DNA of 64,000 nucleotides from Holtiella tumoricola (GTDB lineage: Bacteria > Bacillota > Clostridia > Lachnospirales > Cellulosilyticaceae). The stretch is from NCBI RefSeq assembly GCF_027857615.1, contig NZ_JAQIFT010000025.1, positions 4,009 to 68,008 of the forward strand, given 5' to 3'. This document shows positions 54,399-63,465 of the stretch, piece by piece (positions within the stretch are counted from its first letter, which is position 1; the number at the start of each line of letters is the position of its first letter). The notes beneath the pieces are model-generated. The model ran no database searches. It saw only the letters and a program-made list of their open reading frames with translations, and was not told the origin of the DNA. Both the position numbers and the translations under genes were made by a program.

Positions 54399-55310
54399 AT
54401 GCAGTTACAACAGCTCAGATATGTACTTGAAATAGAGAGAACAAGATCTATGAATAAAGCGGCTAAGAATTTATTTGTTTCTCAACCCAATTTAAGCAGT
54501 GCAGTAAATAACTTAGAAAAAGAGTTAAATGTCCAAATTTTTAACCGTACGAATAAAGGCGTAGAGGTAACTAAAGATGGAAAGTTGCTTGTCCAATATG
54601 CTAAATCGATATTAGGACAAGTGGAGCAACTAAAGAAAGCATATGGAGTAGAAGAAAAGAAACATGTAAATTTTCTAGAGATATCTCAAACAGGAATGCT
54701 TCATCTAACACCTGTTATTAGTAAAATTTATAACCTTTTAAAAGACAGCCGAGTGCAAATTATTATTAAGGAAGATAATCTAGGTGCTGTTATAAAGCAT
54801 CTTTATTATATGAAGTCAGAAATCGCTATTATCGTTATGAATACGACTCAACTAAGTCTTATAGAAAAAGTGCTGGATAAGAGAAAAATAGAATTTAATA
54901 TACTTGATAAAACAAAATTAGGTGTAGCGGTAAGCCCTAAAAGTAGTTTATATAACCGTGATCAGGTAGCTTTTGAGGAATTAGACAAATTAACTTATAT
55001 CGAATATCTAAAAGAAAAAGATCTATCTGTAAATCAAGATTCAGAGTTGTTAGATATATGGTCTAAATTTGTGGGAAATACGATTCATGCAACAGATAGA
55101 GAAACAGTGAGTGATTTACTTTGGAATTTAGATAGCTATAGCTTTGATATAGAGAAAAATATAGAGTACCTTAAGAAAAGGGGACTCAAGTTTATTAAGT
55201 TACAAGAGAATATTGATATGTATGTAGGGTGGCTTAAAAGAAAAAGAGAGCCTCTCTCTTATGAAGCTACTCTTTTAGTGGAGGAATTAACAAAAAATAT
55301 TAGGTTATAA
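54399..55310 (+). CDS. LysR-family transcriptional regulator
   Basis: 303 residues with N-terminal winged helix MQLQQLRYVLEIERTRSMNK and NLFVSQPNLSSAVNNLEKEL, then a substrate-binding-type effector domain. AGGAGG precedes ATG 54399. It lies 111 bp upstream of a MATE transporter in the same direction, not divergent as in most LysR pairs, so control of that pump is possible but not shown. Effector unknown. Confidence 0.94.
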   Translation: MQLQQLRYVLEIERTRSMNKAAKNLFVSQPNLSSAVNNLEKELNVQIFNRTNKGVEVTKDGKLLVQYAKSILGQVEQLKKAYGVEEKKHVNFLEISQTGMLHLTPVISKIYNLLKDSRVQIIIKEDNLGAVIKHLYYMKSEIAIIVMNTTQLSLIEKVLDKRKIEFNILDKTKLGVAVSPKSSLYNRDQVAFEELDKLTYIEYLKEKDLSVNQDSELLDIWSKFVGNTIHATDRETVSDLLWNLDSYSFDIEKNIEYLKKRGLKFIKLQENIDMYVGWLKRKREPLSYEATLLVEELTKNIRL

Positions 55311-55421
55311 ATTTTAGTTATAACCCGCACGTTGAAAATAAGTATTATTCTTTAGCAATCTTTCTATATTATAATTACTTTCAGCATAAGACAAACAGAT
55401 TGGTAGAAAGGATAATAGTTT

Positions 55422-56822
55422 ATGAAAATGGAAGAAACACAAAATGAATTAGGCACACAGAGTATTCTAAGCCTACTTATTAAATTCTCGATTCCAGCAA
55501 TTATTGGAATGATTGTTAATATGCTATACAATGTTGTAGACCGTATTTATATAGGAAATATTCCCAATGTAGGAGGTCTTGCAATTACAGGGGTAGGCGT
55601 TACAATGCCCATTACTCAAATTATTACAGGATTTGGTATGCTTTTAGGAATTGGAACATGTGCTAACATTTCTCTTGCTTTTGGGAGAGGGGATAAAAAA
55701 GGTGCACAGAAAATATTAGGAAATGGTTTTAGTGGAATTGTTATAACAAGTATACTTATTGCTGTATTAGGAAATATATTTGCTGAACAAATATTGAAGC
55801 TTTTTGGTGCAAGTGAAAATACATTATCCTATGCGTTGGCTTATATTCGACCATTATTTTGGGGAACTATTTTTAATATCTTTACATTCTCTTTGAATAA
55901 TTCAATACGCTCAGACGGTAATCCTAAAATGAGTATGTATACAATGCTTATAGGTGCAATAATTAATATTATATTAGACCCAATCTTTATCTTTGGCTTG
56001 GGATTAGGCATTCAAGGTGCTGCTTATGCAACTGTTATTTCACAATGTGTAGCAGGTTGTTGGGTACTATATTACTTTACAAAGAGTAAAAAATCTTCAA
56101 TTAAACTTACCTCAGAAAGTGTAAAAATTGATACTAAGATTATGAAACAAATCTTAATTGTAGGTATGGCACCATTTTGTATGCAAATAACAAGTAGTAT
56201 AGTAAGTGTTATTTCCAATAAGTCACTTATGACATACGGAGGAGATTTGGCAATTGGAGCAATGGCAATTATCTCTTCTTTGTCTAGTATTTTTGTGATG
56301 CCTCTTTTTGGAATTAACCAAGGAGCACAGCCTATAATAGGATATAACTATGGAGCAAAAAAATATGATCGTGTAAAACAAACTTATAAATATAGTTTAA
56401 TGGCTGCATTAGTGATTTTGCTTGTAAGTGCTGCATTTATTCAAATATGTCCAGAAATGGCAGTGGAAATGTTTAATAATGATCCAAAACTTACAGAAAT
56501 TACTGTATCAGGTATGAAGTTATTCTTATTTGCGATTCCTTTAATAGCAGTTCAAATAACAGCATCTAATTACTATCAAGCTGTTGGGAAATCTAAGAAA
56601 GCAATGCTTATTAGCCTTTCAAGACAAATCATATTCTTTGTTCCAGCACTTCTTATATTGCCTAATATATTTGGATTAAGAGGTGTATGGCTAGCAGGGC
56701 CAGTAGCGGATTGTCTATCTGTTATAATATCTACTGTAGCAATTTATTTAGAAATGCGTAATCTTGGAAAAGATAAGATTGATGAAGTAGAAGCGCAAGA
56801 AACTATGAAGCAAGTTGCTTAA
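55422..56822 (+). CDS. MATE-family efflux transporter
   Basis: 466 residues, about twelve helices; starts SILSLLIKFSIPAIIGMIVN and has the duplicated NQGAQPIIGYNYGAKKYDRV loop. It resembles the MATE transporter at 48.7-50.1 kb in its first and middle motifs but is clearly diverged. GAAAGGAT precedes ATG 55422. Possibly regulated by the LysR protein upstream. Confidence 0.93.
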   Translation: MKMEETQNELGTQSILSLLIKFSIPAIIGMIVNMLYNVVDRIYIGNIPNVGGLAITGVGVTMPITQIITGFGMLLGIGTCANISLAFGRGDKKGAQKILGNGFSGIVITSILIAVLGNIFAEQILKLFGASENTLSYALAYIRPLFWGTIFNIFTFSLNNSIRSDGNPKMSMYTMLIGAIINIILDPIFIFGLGLGIQGAAYATVISQCVAGCWVLYYFTKSKKSSIKLTSESVKIDTKIMKQILIVGMAPFCMQITSSIVSVISNKSLMTYGGDLAIGAMAIISSLSSIFVMPLFGINQGAQPIIGYNYGAKKYDRVKQTYKYSLMAALVILLVSAAFIQICPEMAVEMFNNDPKLTEITVSGMKLFLFAIPLIAVQITASNYYQAVGKSKKAMLISLSRQIIFFVPALLILPNIFGLRGVWLAGPVADCLSVIISTVAIYLEMRNLGKDKIDEVEAQETMKQVA

Positions 56823-56866
56823 GGTTAGTATCATAAGATTATTTAAATAGAATTAGGATGAATAGA

Positions 56867-56912
56867 AAGCCTTGTAGATACTTTATGATTAAGTACTACA
56901 AGACTTTTTTTA
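56867..56912 (+). terminator. Terminator after second MATE gene
   Basis: Arms CTTGTAG (56871-56877) and CTACAAG (56896-56902), extended inward by TACTT/AAGTA with one bulge, then seven T at about 56905-56911. Confidence 0.8.
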
Positions 56913-57000
56913 TTTTGGCTAAAATAATACATTCTAAATTAGAGAGGAATGGATGTATAATAACAAAGATATTAAATTAAGTTAGGGAAGAAGGGACAAC

Positions 57001-58374
57001 ATGATTACTAGGCTATATGACCGTGCACAGATCAGTAAGGAGACAAGGCTATTTAGTAATAAGAATCTGAGAATATTACTGATTCCGCTTATTATTGAAC
57101 AGCTACTTAACTCATTTATGGGAATGGCAGATACCATGATGGTAAGCAATGTAGGAAGTGCAGCTATCTCTGCTGTATCTTTAGTAGACTCTATTAATGT
57201 ACTTATTATACAAGTTTTCTCGGCTATGGCAGTCGGGGCAACGATTATATGTTCTCAGTATTTAGGTCGAGGGGACGATAAAAAATGTAATGAAGCAGCT
57301 AGACAAGTATTTATATCTATACTGGCTATAGCTACACTTCTTATGATAGGTGCAATAGCTTTTAGAGCACCATTACTTCAAATGATCTTTGGAAAAGTAG
57401 AGCAAGACGTTATGTCTAATGCACTTACATATTTCTTCATCACAGCATTATCCTATCCATTTCTTGCGCTATTTAATGTAGGAGCAGCGTTCTATAGAGC
57501 AAGTGGAAACTCTAAATTCCCAATGAAAGTTTCTGTACTGGCTAATTGCTTAAATATAGTGGGAAATATCTTATTAATCTTTGTATTTAGAATGGGCGTA
57601 ATGGGAGCTGCTATCTCTACATTATGTTCTCGTATCTTTTGCACAATTGTTATTTTTTATTTTTTACATAAACCCAAACAACCTATTGTACTTAATGGAT
57701 ACTTTAAAATACGTCCAAACTTTAAACTAATTGCAGCAGTATTAGCTGTAGGGATTCCGACAGGTATTGAAAATGGTATGTTCCAATTTGGAAAGTTAGC
57801 TATTCAATCTACGGTATCTGAGATGGGAACTATTTCGATAGCAGCTCAAGCTATGACGAATACATTAGAAGCACTAAATGGTATGGCGGCCATGGGAATA
57901 GGAATTGGGCTTATGACAGTGGTTGGGCAGTGTATAGGGGCAGGAAGAAAAGAGGAAGCTAAATACTATATTGTGAAGCTGACTGGGTATGCAGAAGTTG
58001 TCATTATTATATCTTGTCTTTTTGTACTCCTTATCACTAAGCCTGTTACAATGCTTGCAGGTATGGAAGTGGAAAGTGCAAGAATGTGCTTTAGTATGAT
58101 GCTTGCTATAACTATTGTCAAACCACTAGTTTGGGGACTTTCTTTTATACCAGCGTATGGTATGCGTGCAGCAGGGGATGTAAAATTCTCGATGATTATT
58201 TCTACATTGACTATGTGGTTCTGTAGAGTAGCATTATGTATCTATTTATGCAGAGTTTGGGGATTTGGACCAATGGCTGTATGGATTGGTATGTTTGCAG
58301 ATTGGACACTTCGTGCCATCATCTTTACAGGGAGATTTTTAAGTGGGAAATGGTGTGAAAAAAGTGTTGTGTAG
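57001..58374 (+). CDS. MATE-family efflux transporter (NorM-like)
   Basis: 457 residues, about twelve helices. Motifs differ from the other two MATEs: LIIEQLLNSFMGMADTMMVS at the start and IGIGLMTVVGQCIGAGRKEE in the middle. AAGGGAC precedes ATG 57001. The SdpI-like gene follows after 45 bp, so co-transcription is likely. Confidence 0.92.
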   Translation: MITRLYDRAQISKETRLFSNKNLRILLIPLIIEQLLNSFMGMADTMMVSNVGSAAISAVSLVDSINVLIIQVFSAMAVGATIICSQYLGRGDDKKCNEAARQVFISILAIATLLMIGAIAFRAPLLQMIFGKVEQDVMSNALTYFFITALSYPFLALFNVGAAFYRASGNSKFPMKVSVLANCLNIVGNILLIFVFRMGVMGAAISTLCSRIFCTIVIFYFLHKPKQPIVLNGYFKIRPNFKLIAAVLAVGIPTGIENGMFQFGKLAIQSTVSEMGTISIAAQAMTNTLEALNGMAAMGIGIGLMTVVGQCIGAGRKEEAKYYIVKLTGYAEVVIIISCLFVLLITKPVTMLAGMEVESARMCFSMMLAITIVKPLVWGLSFIPAYGMRAAGDVKFSMIISTLTMWFCRVALCIYLCRVWGFGPMAVWIGMFADWTLRAIIFTGRFLSGKWCEKSVV

Positions 58375-58419
58375 CATACTAATAAACATAAGGTAAATGG
58401 ATAAAAGGAGTGGACGCAC

Positions 58420-58794
58420 TTGGAAACCTTTTTATTAATATGTAATCTTCTTATTCCACTGATGATGTTGGGATTTGGGATAATGTTTGAGAAGAATCCT
58501 CCTAAAAATATTAATGGAGTATATGGATACCGTACATCTATGTCCATGAAAAATCAAGATATATGGAATTTTGCTCACCAGTATTGTGGGAAAGTGTGGA
58601 GAACATGGGGCTTGATGATACTAATTGTGAGTATTTTCTTCACTATCATTTCTTATTTTCTTGGAGAAGCTGTACAGGGTATTATCTGTAGTGGACTGGT
58701 AGTGGTACAAACAATTATTCTAATTGTATCTATCATACCAGTAGAGAAAGCTTTAAAAAGAACTTTTGATAAGAATGGGAAAAAGTATAATTAG
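58420..58794 (+). CDS. SdpI-like small membrane protein, TTG start
   Basis: 124 residues with about three membrane helices and SdpI-family features: PPKNINGVYGYRTSMSMKN and WNFAHQYCGKVWRTWG. SdpI gives immunity to the SdpC toxin in B. subtilis; many homologues are orphans. The start is TTG at 58420, supported by AAAGGAG at 58404-58410; there is no ATG that keeps the conserved N-terminus. No SdpC-like toxin gene was seen. Confidence 0.83.
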   Translation: METFLLICNLLIPLMMLGFGIMFEKNPPKNINGVYGYRTSMSMKNQDIWNFAHQYCGKVWRTWGLMILIVSIFFTIISYFLGEAVQGIICSGLVVVQTIILIVSIIPVEKALKRTFDKNGKKYN

Positions 58795-58797
58795 CAA

Positions 58798-58830
58798 GGG
58801 GCTGTTGCTTATGCAACCGCCCCCTTTTTC
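58798..58830. terminator. Terminator after SdpI-like gene
   Basis: GGGGCTGTTGC (58798-58808) with GCAACCGCCCC (58813-58823), one mismatch, four-base loop, then CTTTTT. Lies between convergent genes. Confidence 0.88.
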
Positions 58831-58848
58831 ATATTTTAGTATTCACTT

Positions 58849-59388
58849 TTAGTATCTGCAAATGGGTTCTTCCCACCAACCAAATGCGACTTTTATATTA
58901 GTAGTATTTGTAGTAGTACTAGGATTTGAGAAGAAAAGTGCAAAGTTACCACCAGGTGGAATGATAAACTTACCATCTTCTTCATCAGCTAATGTTTGAC
59001 CAGGTACTGAGAGTCTTGTATAAGCGATGGCACCACCAGTAGGTGTAGCATTGGTATTAGAGGCTTTGAAAATTTGAACTTCGGGTGTAGGTAAAGGGAA
59101 AAAAGCTGTATTTGTAGGAGTTACAAATGTCGAAGGAGTAAGGGGAACGGGAAGTGTAGCATTTAACCAAACTTGAATGTTAAGAGGTGTAGTAGAAGGT
59201 TCTGTGACTGTCCAAACATTTACAAAGAGATTTACGCCAGAGCCAATAGGATTAGAGAGGGAAGCCCAGGCATTGTTGCCATTATTTAAGGAAATATTAT
59301 CGGCGTAACCTACAAAGTATTGACCTTGTAAAGCATGGAATAAGGAGTTTGGCATAGAAGCAGTTTCAGGGGGAAGACAATTAAACAT
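58849..59388 (-). CDS. DUF6143-like protein
   Basis: 179 residues, Pro/Thr/Asn-rich, no signal peptide. N-terminal SLFHALQGQYFVGYADNISL and NAWASLSNPIGSGVNLFVNV are what I recall of DUF6143, a family of spore-forming Firmicutes with possible spore-surface location. Beta-rich by eye. AAAGGAGA precedes ATG 59388. Monocistronic, divergent from the arylsulfotransferase gene. Confidence 0.7.
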   Translation of the reverse strand: MFNCLPPETASMPNSLFHALQGQYFVGYADNISLNNGNNAWASLSNPIGSGVNLFVNVWTVTEPSTTPLNIQVWLNATLPVPLTPSTFVTPTNTAFFPLPTPEVQIFKASNTNATPTGGAIAYTRLSVPGQTLADEEDGKFIIPPGGNFALFFSNPSTTTNTTNIKVAFGWWEEPICRY

Positions 59389-59489
59389 ATAGAAAATTCT
59401 CCTTTCTGCTATGAATTATATTATAGTATATGATTAATTAGACAAAAATGAAATTCGTAACATAGGTTAATTTTGTTTTGGTTTGAATT

Positions 59490-59498
59490 TGTTATAAT
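59490..59498 (+). promoter_or_regulatory. Promoter -10 of the arylsulfotransferase gene
   Basis: Extended -10 TGTTATAAT at 59490-59498 without a convincing -35. It lies in the divergent gap 59389-59536, 38 bp before the start codon. Confidence 0.55.
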
Positions 59499-59536
59499 TT
59501 AAACATACTTATGACACAGACTAGGAGGTCTACATT

Positions 59537-61396
59537 ATGTCAGTTATTTATAAACAATTTAAACACATTATTACAGAGCAATTTGAAAATGAACAAGCAT
59601 TTTTAAACGAGTACAATACAGGGGAATTCACATTTGAAAAACCATATGTAAAACTTAATCCTTACCTTATTGCACCGCTTACAGCAGTTGTAATGTTCAA
59701 AACAGAAGAAGAAGTAGCAGGACGTGTTGTTGTAAAAGGTAAAGAAGAAGCAGGAGATATGTCTTTTGAACTTCCTAAAGCTAAAGAACATGTTGTACAA
59801 GTATTAGGTCTTTATGCTGGATATAACAACCAAGTTGTTATTGAACTTGAAGGGGGTCGCACAACGACTCTTGAAATTCAAACAGAGGAAGCTCCAGAAA
59901 AAGTAAAGCAACCAACTAAAGTTGAAACAACACCAGAATATATGGGAAGTAATGTAGTATTTGTATCACCAACTTCACCAGCGATGACAGCTGCATATGA
60001 CTATAAAGGTGATGTACGTTGGTACATGACATTAAACCTTGCATTTGATATTAAACGTGTAAAAAATGGGCGTTTACTTATCGGTACCAATCGTCTTGTA
60101 GCACCTCCATACCATACAACAGGTTTATATGAACTTGGTATGATTGGTAAAATTTATAAAGAATACCGTCTTCCAAGTGGATACCATCATGATCAATTTG
60201 AAATGGAAGATGGTAATCTTCTTATCTTAACACAAGACCTTCCAAGAGGTACTGTAGAAGATATGTGCGCGCTTGTTGACCGTAAAACAGGTGAAATCCT
60301 TAAAACTTGGGATTATCAAAAAGTATTACCACAAGATAAAGGTGGTTCAGGAAGCCAAGATGCTCATGACTGGTTCCATAACAATGCTGTATGGTACGAT
60401 AAGAGAACAAATAGCTTATCATTATCAGGACGTCACCAAGATATCGTTATTAACTTAGACTATGAAACAGGGGAACTTAATTGGATTCTTGGGGATCCAG
60501 AAGGTTGGCCACAAGAAATGGTGGATAAATATTTCTTTACTCCAGTAGGTGATGGTGACTTCGATTGGCAATATGAACAACATGCATGTGTTGTTTTACC
60601 AGATGGTGATATTATGGTATTTGATAATGGTCACTATCGTTCTAAAGTTAAAGAAAAATATGTACCAGCAGACCAAAACTTCTCACGTGGTGTTAGATAC
60701 CGTATCAACACAGAAGATATGACTATTGAGCAAGTATGGCAATTTGGTAAAGAACTTGGTAAAGAATTCTTCTCAACATATATTTCAAACGTAGAATATT
60801 ATGGTGAAGGCCATTACATGGTACATTCAGGTGGTATTGGTACAAAAGATGGTGAAACATGTAACTTCCCACCAGTAGCAGTGAGTGTAGACGAAGTAGA
60901 ATTCAATTCTATTACATTTGAAATTAAAGATGATGTAATTATGTTTGAAATGCGTATTCCAGCAAACTACTACCGTGCAGAAAAACTTCCATTATACTGT
61001 GAGGCAGATGCATTAACATTTGGCAAAGGTGAATTATTAGGAACACTTGGTGTAACAGAAGAAATGATGACAGAAGTACCAGCTGAAGAAGTACAAGATG
61101 TACCAGATACATATAATGTAAGAGTTGGTGAAGAAGAAGACCGTATTATCTTAAAAGCAACATTTGAAAAGGGTCAACTTGTAATGCTTATCTTAGAAGG
61201 TGAAGAAGCAACACACCGTTACTTCGTACCAACAACTAAGAGACCATTCCTTGCAATGTGTGTAGGAACATTCCAAGAATCTGACGAACGTGCAGTAGAG
61301 TTCCCAGTAAGCAAAGAAGGTTTAAAAGGTAGCTTGAAAGTTAAACTTCTTATTGATGATACTCAATATGATACAGGTATTACAATCGATTGCTAA
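59537..61396 (+). CDS. Arylsulfotransferase (ASST family), no signal peptide
   Basis: 619 residues. Transfers sulfate between phenolic compounds without PAPS. The N-terminal part (about 1-130) is a beta domain; from about 140 a beta-propeller ASST domain contains GYHHDQFEMEDGNLLIL, QDAHDWFHNNAVWYD, LSGRHQDIVI and YEQHACVVLPDGDIMVFDNG, holding the conserved histidines and Arg. Unlike the periplasmic E. coli enzyme there is no signal sequence, so it is probably cytosolic, as with gut Eubacterium enzymes to my knowledge. AGGAGG precedes ATG 59537. Monocistronic. Confidence 0.92.
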   Translation: MSVIYKQFKHIITEQFENEQAFLNEYNTGEFTFEKPYVKLNPYLIAPLTAVVMFKTEEEVAGRVVVKGKEEAGDMSFELPKAKEHVVQVLGLYAGYNNQVVIELEGGRTTTLEIQTEEAPEKVKQPTKVETTPEYMGSNVVFVSPTSPAMTAAYDYKGDVRWYMTLNLAFDIKRVKNGRLLIGTNRLVAPPYHTTGLYELGMIGKIYKEYRLPSGYHHDQFEMEDGNLLILTQDLPRGTVEDMCALVDRKTGEILKTWDYQKVLPQDKGGSGSQDAHDWFHNNAVWYDKRTNSLSLSGRHQDIVINLDYETGELNWILGDPEGWPQEMVDKYFFTPVGDGDFDWQYEQHACVVLPDGDIMVFDNGHYRSKVKEKYVPADQNFSRGVRYRINTEDMTIEQVWQFGKELGKEFFSTYISNVEYYGEGHYMVHSGGIGTKDGETCNFPPVAVSVDEVEFNSITFEIKDDVIMFEMRIPANYYRAEKLPLYCEADALTFGKGELLGTLGVTEEMMTEVPAEEVQDVPDTYNVRVGEEEDRIILKATFEKGQLVMLILEGEEATHRYFVPTTKRPFLAMCVGTFQESDERAVEFPVSKEGLKGSLKVKLLIDDTQYDTGITIDC

Positions 61397-61416
61397 TTAA
61401 TAGATAGAATATAAAT

Positions 61417-61462
61417 GAAATGGAGTTTGTGCCTGTTACATGGCATAAACTCCATTTTATTT
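61417..61462 (+). terminator. Terminator of arylsulfotransferase gene
   Basis: GAAATGGAGTTTGTGCC (61417-61433) pairs with GGCATAAACTCCATTT (61442-61457) with one G-T wobble, followed by TATTT. Confidence 0.85.
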
Positions 61463-61520
61463 ATGCTTCTAATGAGAAATGTATACAATGTTTAATACTA
61501 TGCATTTAATAGTAGAAATT

Positions 61521-61529
61521 TGGTATAAT
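61521..61529 (+). promoter_or_regulatory. Promoter -10 of the DUF3298 gene
   Basis: Extended -10 TGGTATAAT at 61521-61529; the -35 region (TGCATT at 61501-61506) is weak. Confidence 0.5.
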
Positions 61530-61563
61530 AAGGATAGAGTTTATAGATATAAGGAGTGTTTTT

Positions 61564-62337
61564 ATGAAGAAACGTTTAGTCTCTATTATTCTTATAATCA
61601 TTTGTGTATTGAATGTAGTACCTTGTACTTCTTTATACGCTAAAGAGGAGCCAGTAGAACCTATCATTACAGTTAAATATGAAGATATAGATGAAATATT
61701 TAAAGATAAAGATGGCGTAATTATGTTATCAGTACAAGGTAATAGCCCTAGCGTGACTATACCTGAAAATAAAAAGGCAAGTTTAAAGATTAATACTTAC
61801 TATAAGAAACTACTTAAAGTATTTAAACAAAGAGAGAAGGAATATATTAAGCTAGCAGAACAGGATTATCAACAAAGGACTAAAGAACAACAAGAGTATT
61901 GGCATGGATATGAATTAGGTGAAACATACTCAACAGGTAGAGCAGATGATAAAGTTATAAGCTTTATAGATAACTATTATGAATATACAGGTGGAGCACA
62001 TCCTAATGGGACACGTTTTGCTCAAACCTTTAGTACAAAGACAGGTGAAAGATTAACTCTAAATGAAATTTTAACAGATGTACCAAAGGCTACAGAATTT
62101 ATCAATAATTTTATTTTAAAAGAAACAAAGAAATATGAATATAAAGATTATTTCTTTGAAGGCTATGAAAAGGATATTAAAGATATTTTAACAGAAGATA
62201 CATGGTATCTTTCAGATAAAGGTTTTGTTGTCATAGCAAATGAATATATTATTTCACCTCATGCAGTAGGCATATTAGAATTTACTATTCCTTATGAGCA
62301 ATTCTCTTATTTGAAATTAGAGTATTTACCACAATAA
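61564..62337 (+). CDS. Secreted DUF3298/DUF4163 (RsiV-like C-terminal) protein
   Basis: 257 residues. Signal peptide (about residues 1-26, ending near LYAKEE), then a DUF4163/PdaC-like region and DUF3298 with DNYYEYTGGAHPNGTRF (about 135-150). Homologous domains occur in the anti-sigma factor RsiV, where they bind lysozyme, and in PdaC; here there is no transmembrane anchor or catalytic domain, so it is a free extracellular protein of unknown role. AGGAGTG precedes ATG 61564. Confidence 0.87.
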   Translation: MKKRLVSIILIIICVLNVVPCTSLYAKEEPVEPIITVKYEDIDEIFKDKDGVIMLSVQGNSPSVTIPENKKASLKINTYYKKLLKVFKQREKEYIKLAEQDYQQRTKEQQEYWHGYELGETYSTGRADDKVISFIDNYYEYTGGAHPNGTRFAQTFSTKTGERLTLNEILTDVPKATEFINNFILKETKKYEYKDYFFEGYEKDIKDILTEDTWYLSDKGFVVIANEYIISPHAVGILEFTIPYEQFSYLKLEYLPQ

Positions 62338-62345
62338 TGTAGAGC

Positions 62346-62387
62346 AATGACTAAGTCTATACAGTACGTAGACTTAGCCATTTTTAT
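62346..62387 (+). terminator. Terminator after DUF3298 gene
   Basis: AATGACTAAGTCTA (62346-62359) with TAGACTTAGCCATT (62369-62382), one mismatch, then TTTATA. Confidence 0.83.
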
Positions 62388-62451
62388 ATAATTACACTAG
62401 TAGATGAGGAAGTCACTAGTTATAATAAAGAAAAAGGAAGGATTAAATGAA

Positions 62452-63315
62452 ATGAAACATAGATTTAATAAGCTTTCAGATACATTTACATTAGTAAATG
62501 GTGTAGAAATTCCATGTGTTGGATTTGGAACATGGCAAACTCCAAATGGAGAAGTAGCAGTTGAGTCTGTTAAGGTAGCATTAAAAGAAGGATATATTCA
62601 CATTGATACAGCAGCCTGCTATCAAAATGAAGGCAGTGTTGGAAAGGCAATTAAAGAATTAGGTATTCCTCGTGAGCAACTTTTTGTAACAAGTAAAGTT
62701 TGGAATACCGAAAGAGGCTATGAAAAGACATTAGCTGCTTTTGAAGAGACAATGAGCAAATTAGAGTTAGACTATTTAGATCTTTACCTTATTCATTGGC
62801 CAGCTATCGAAAAACAATTTCCAAACTGGAAAGAGCTAAATGCTGAAACTTGGAGAGCACTAGAAAAGTTATATCATGATGGACGTATCAAGGCTATTGG
62901 TGTAAGCAACTTCTTGCCACATCACTTAGAAGCGCTATTAGAAACAGCGACTGTGAAGCCGATGGTAAACCAAGTAGAATTCCATCCAGGTTTTACACGC
63001 TTTGATTTAATAGAATATTGTGAAGCACATAATATTCTTGTAGAGGCATGGAGTCCACTTGGAACAGGCAATGTACTTAATAATGAAGTACTTATAGATT
63101 TAGCTAAGAAGTATAGCAAAACAGTTGCACAAGTTTGTATTAGGTGGTGTTTACAACACCATGTATTGCCACTTCCTAAATCAGTTACAGAAAGTAGAAT
63201 TATTGAAAATGCTAAAGTATTTGATTTTGAGTTAACAGTAGAAGATATAAAGGTTATTGATGAGATTCAATTCTGTGGTGGAGCAGGTATTAATCCAGAT
63301 GAAGTAAACTTTTAA
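62452..63315 (+). CDS. Aldo/keto reductase
   Basis: 287-residue NADPH-dependent carbonyl reductase of the AKR5-type (2,5-diketogluconate reductase-like). Catalytic tetrad readable: Asp in HIDTAACYQNE with Tyr, Lys in VTSKVWN, His in YLIHWP. C-terminal LPLPKSV motif for cofactor. I start at ATG 62452 (AAGGAAGGA at 62434-62442); a longer frame from 62404 adds a basic segment unlike the family. Monocistronic. Confidence 0.92.
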   Translation: MKHRFNKLSDTFTLVNGVEIPCVGFGTWQTPNGEVAVESVKVALKEGYIHIDTAACYQNEGSVGKAIKELGIPREQLFVTSKVWNTERGYEKTLAAFEETMSKLELDYLDLYLIHWPAIEKQFPNWKELNAETWRALEKLYHDGRIKAIGVSNFLPHHLEALLETATVKPMVNQVEFHPGFTRFDLIEYCEAHNILVEAWSPLGTGNVLNNEVLIDLAKKYSKTVAQVCIRWCLQHHVLPLPKSVTESRIIENAKVFDFELTVEDIKVIDEIQFCGGAGINPDEVNF

Positions 63316-63318
63316 GAG

Positions 63319-63359
63319 ATAGACAGTCCTAAATCATATGGGACTGTCTATTTGTTTTT
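63319..63359 (+). terminator. Terminator after aldo/keto reductase
   Basis: 11-bp arms ATAGACAGTCC (63319-63329) and GGACTGTCTAT (63341-63351), 11-base loop, then TTGTTTTT. Confidence 0.88.
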
Positions 63360-63465
63360 AGAATCTGGCATACTATTATTTAGTAAGAGGGTGTATAGTA
63401 AAGGAAGAGAGAATGACAGATTGCAATAAACATTAAATAGACATAGGATAGAAAAGAGGGGTAAG

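Noticed and set aside
58420..58794. SdpI immunity with adjacent SdpC toxin
   Set aside because: No toxin-like or SdpAB gene was found nearby; many SdpI homologues are orphans.
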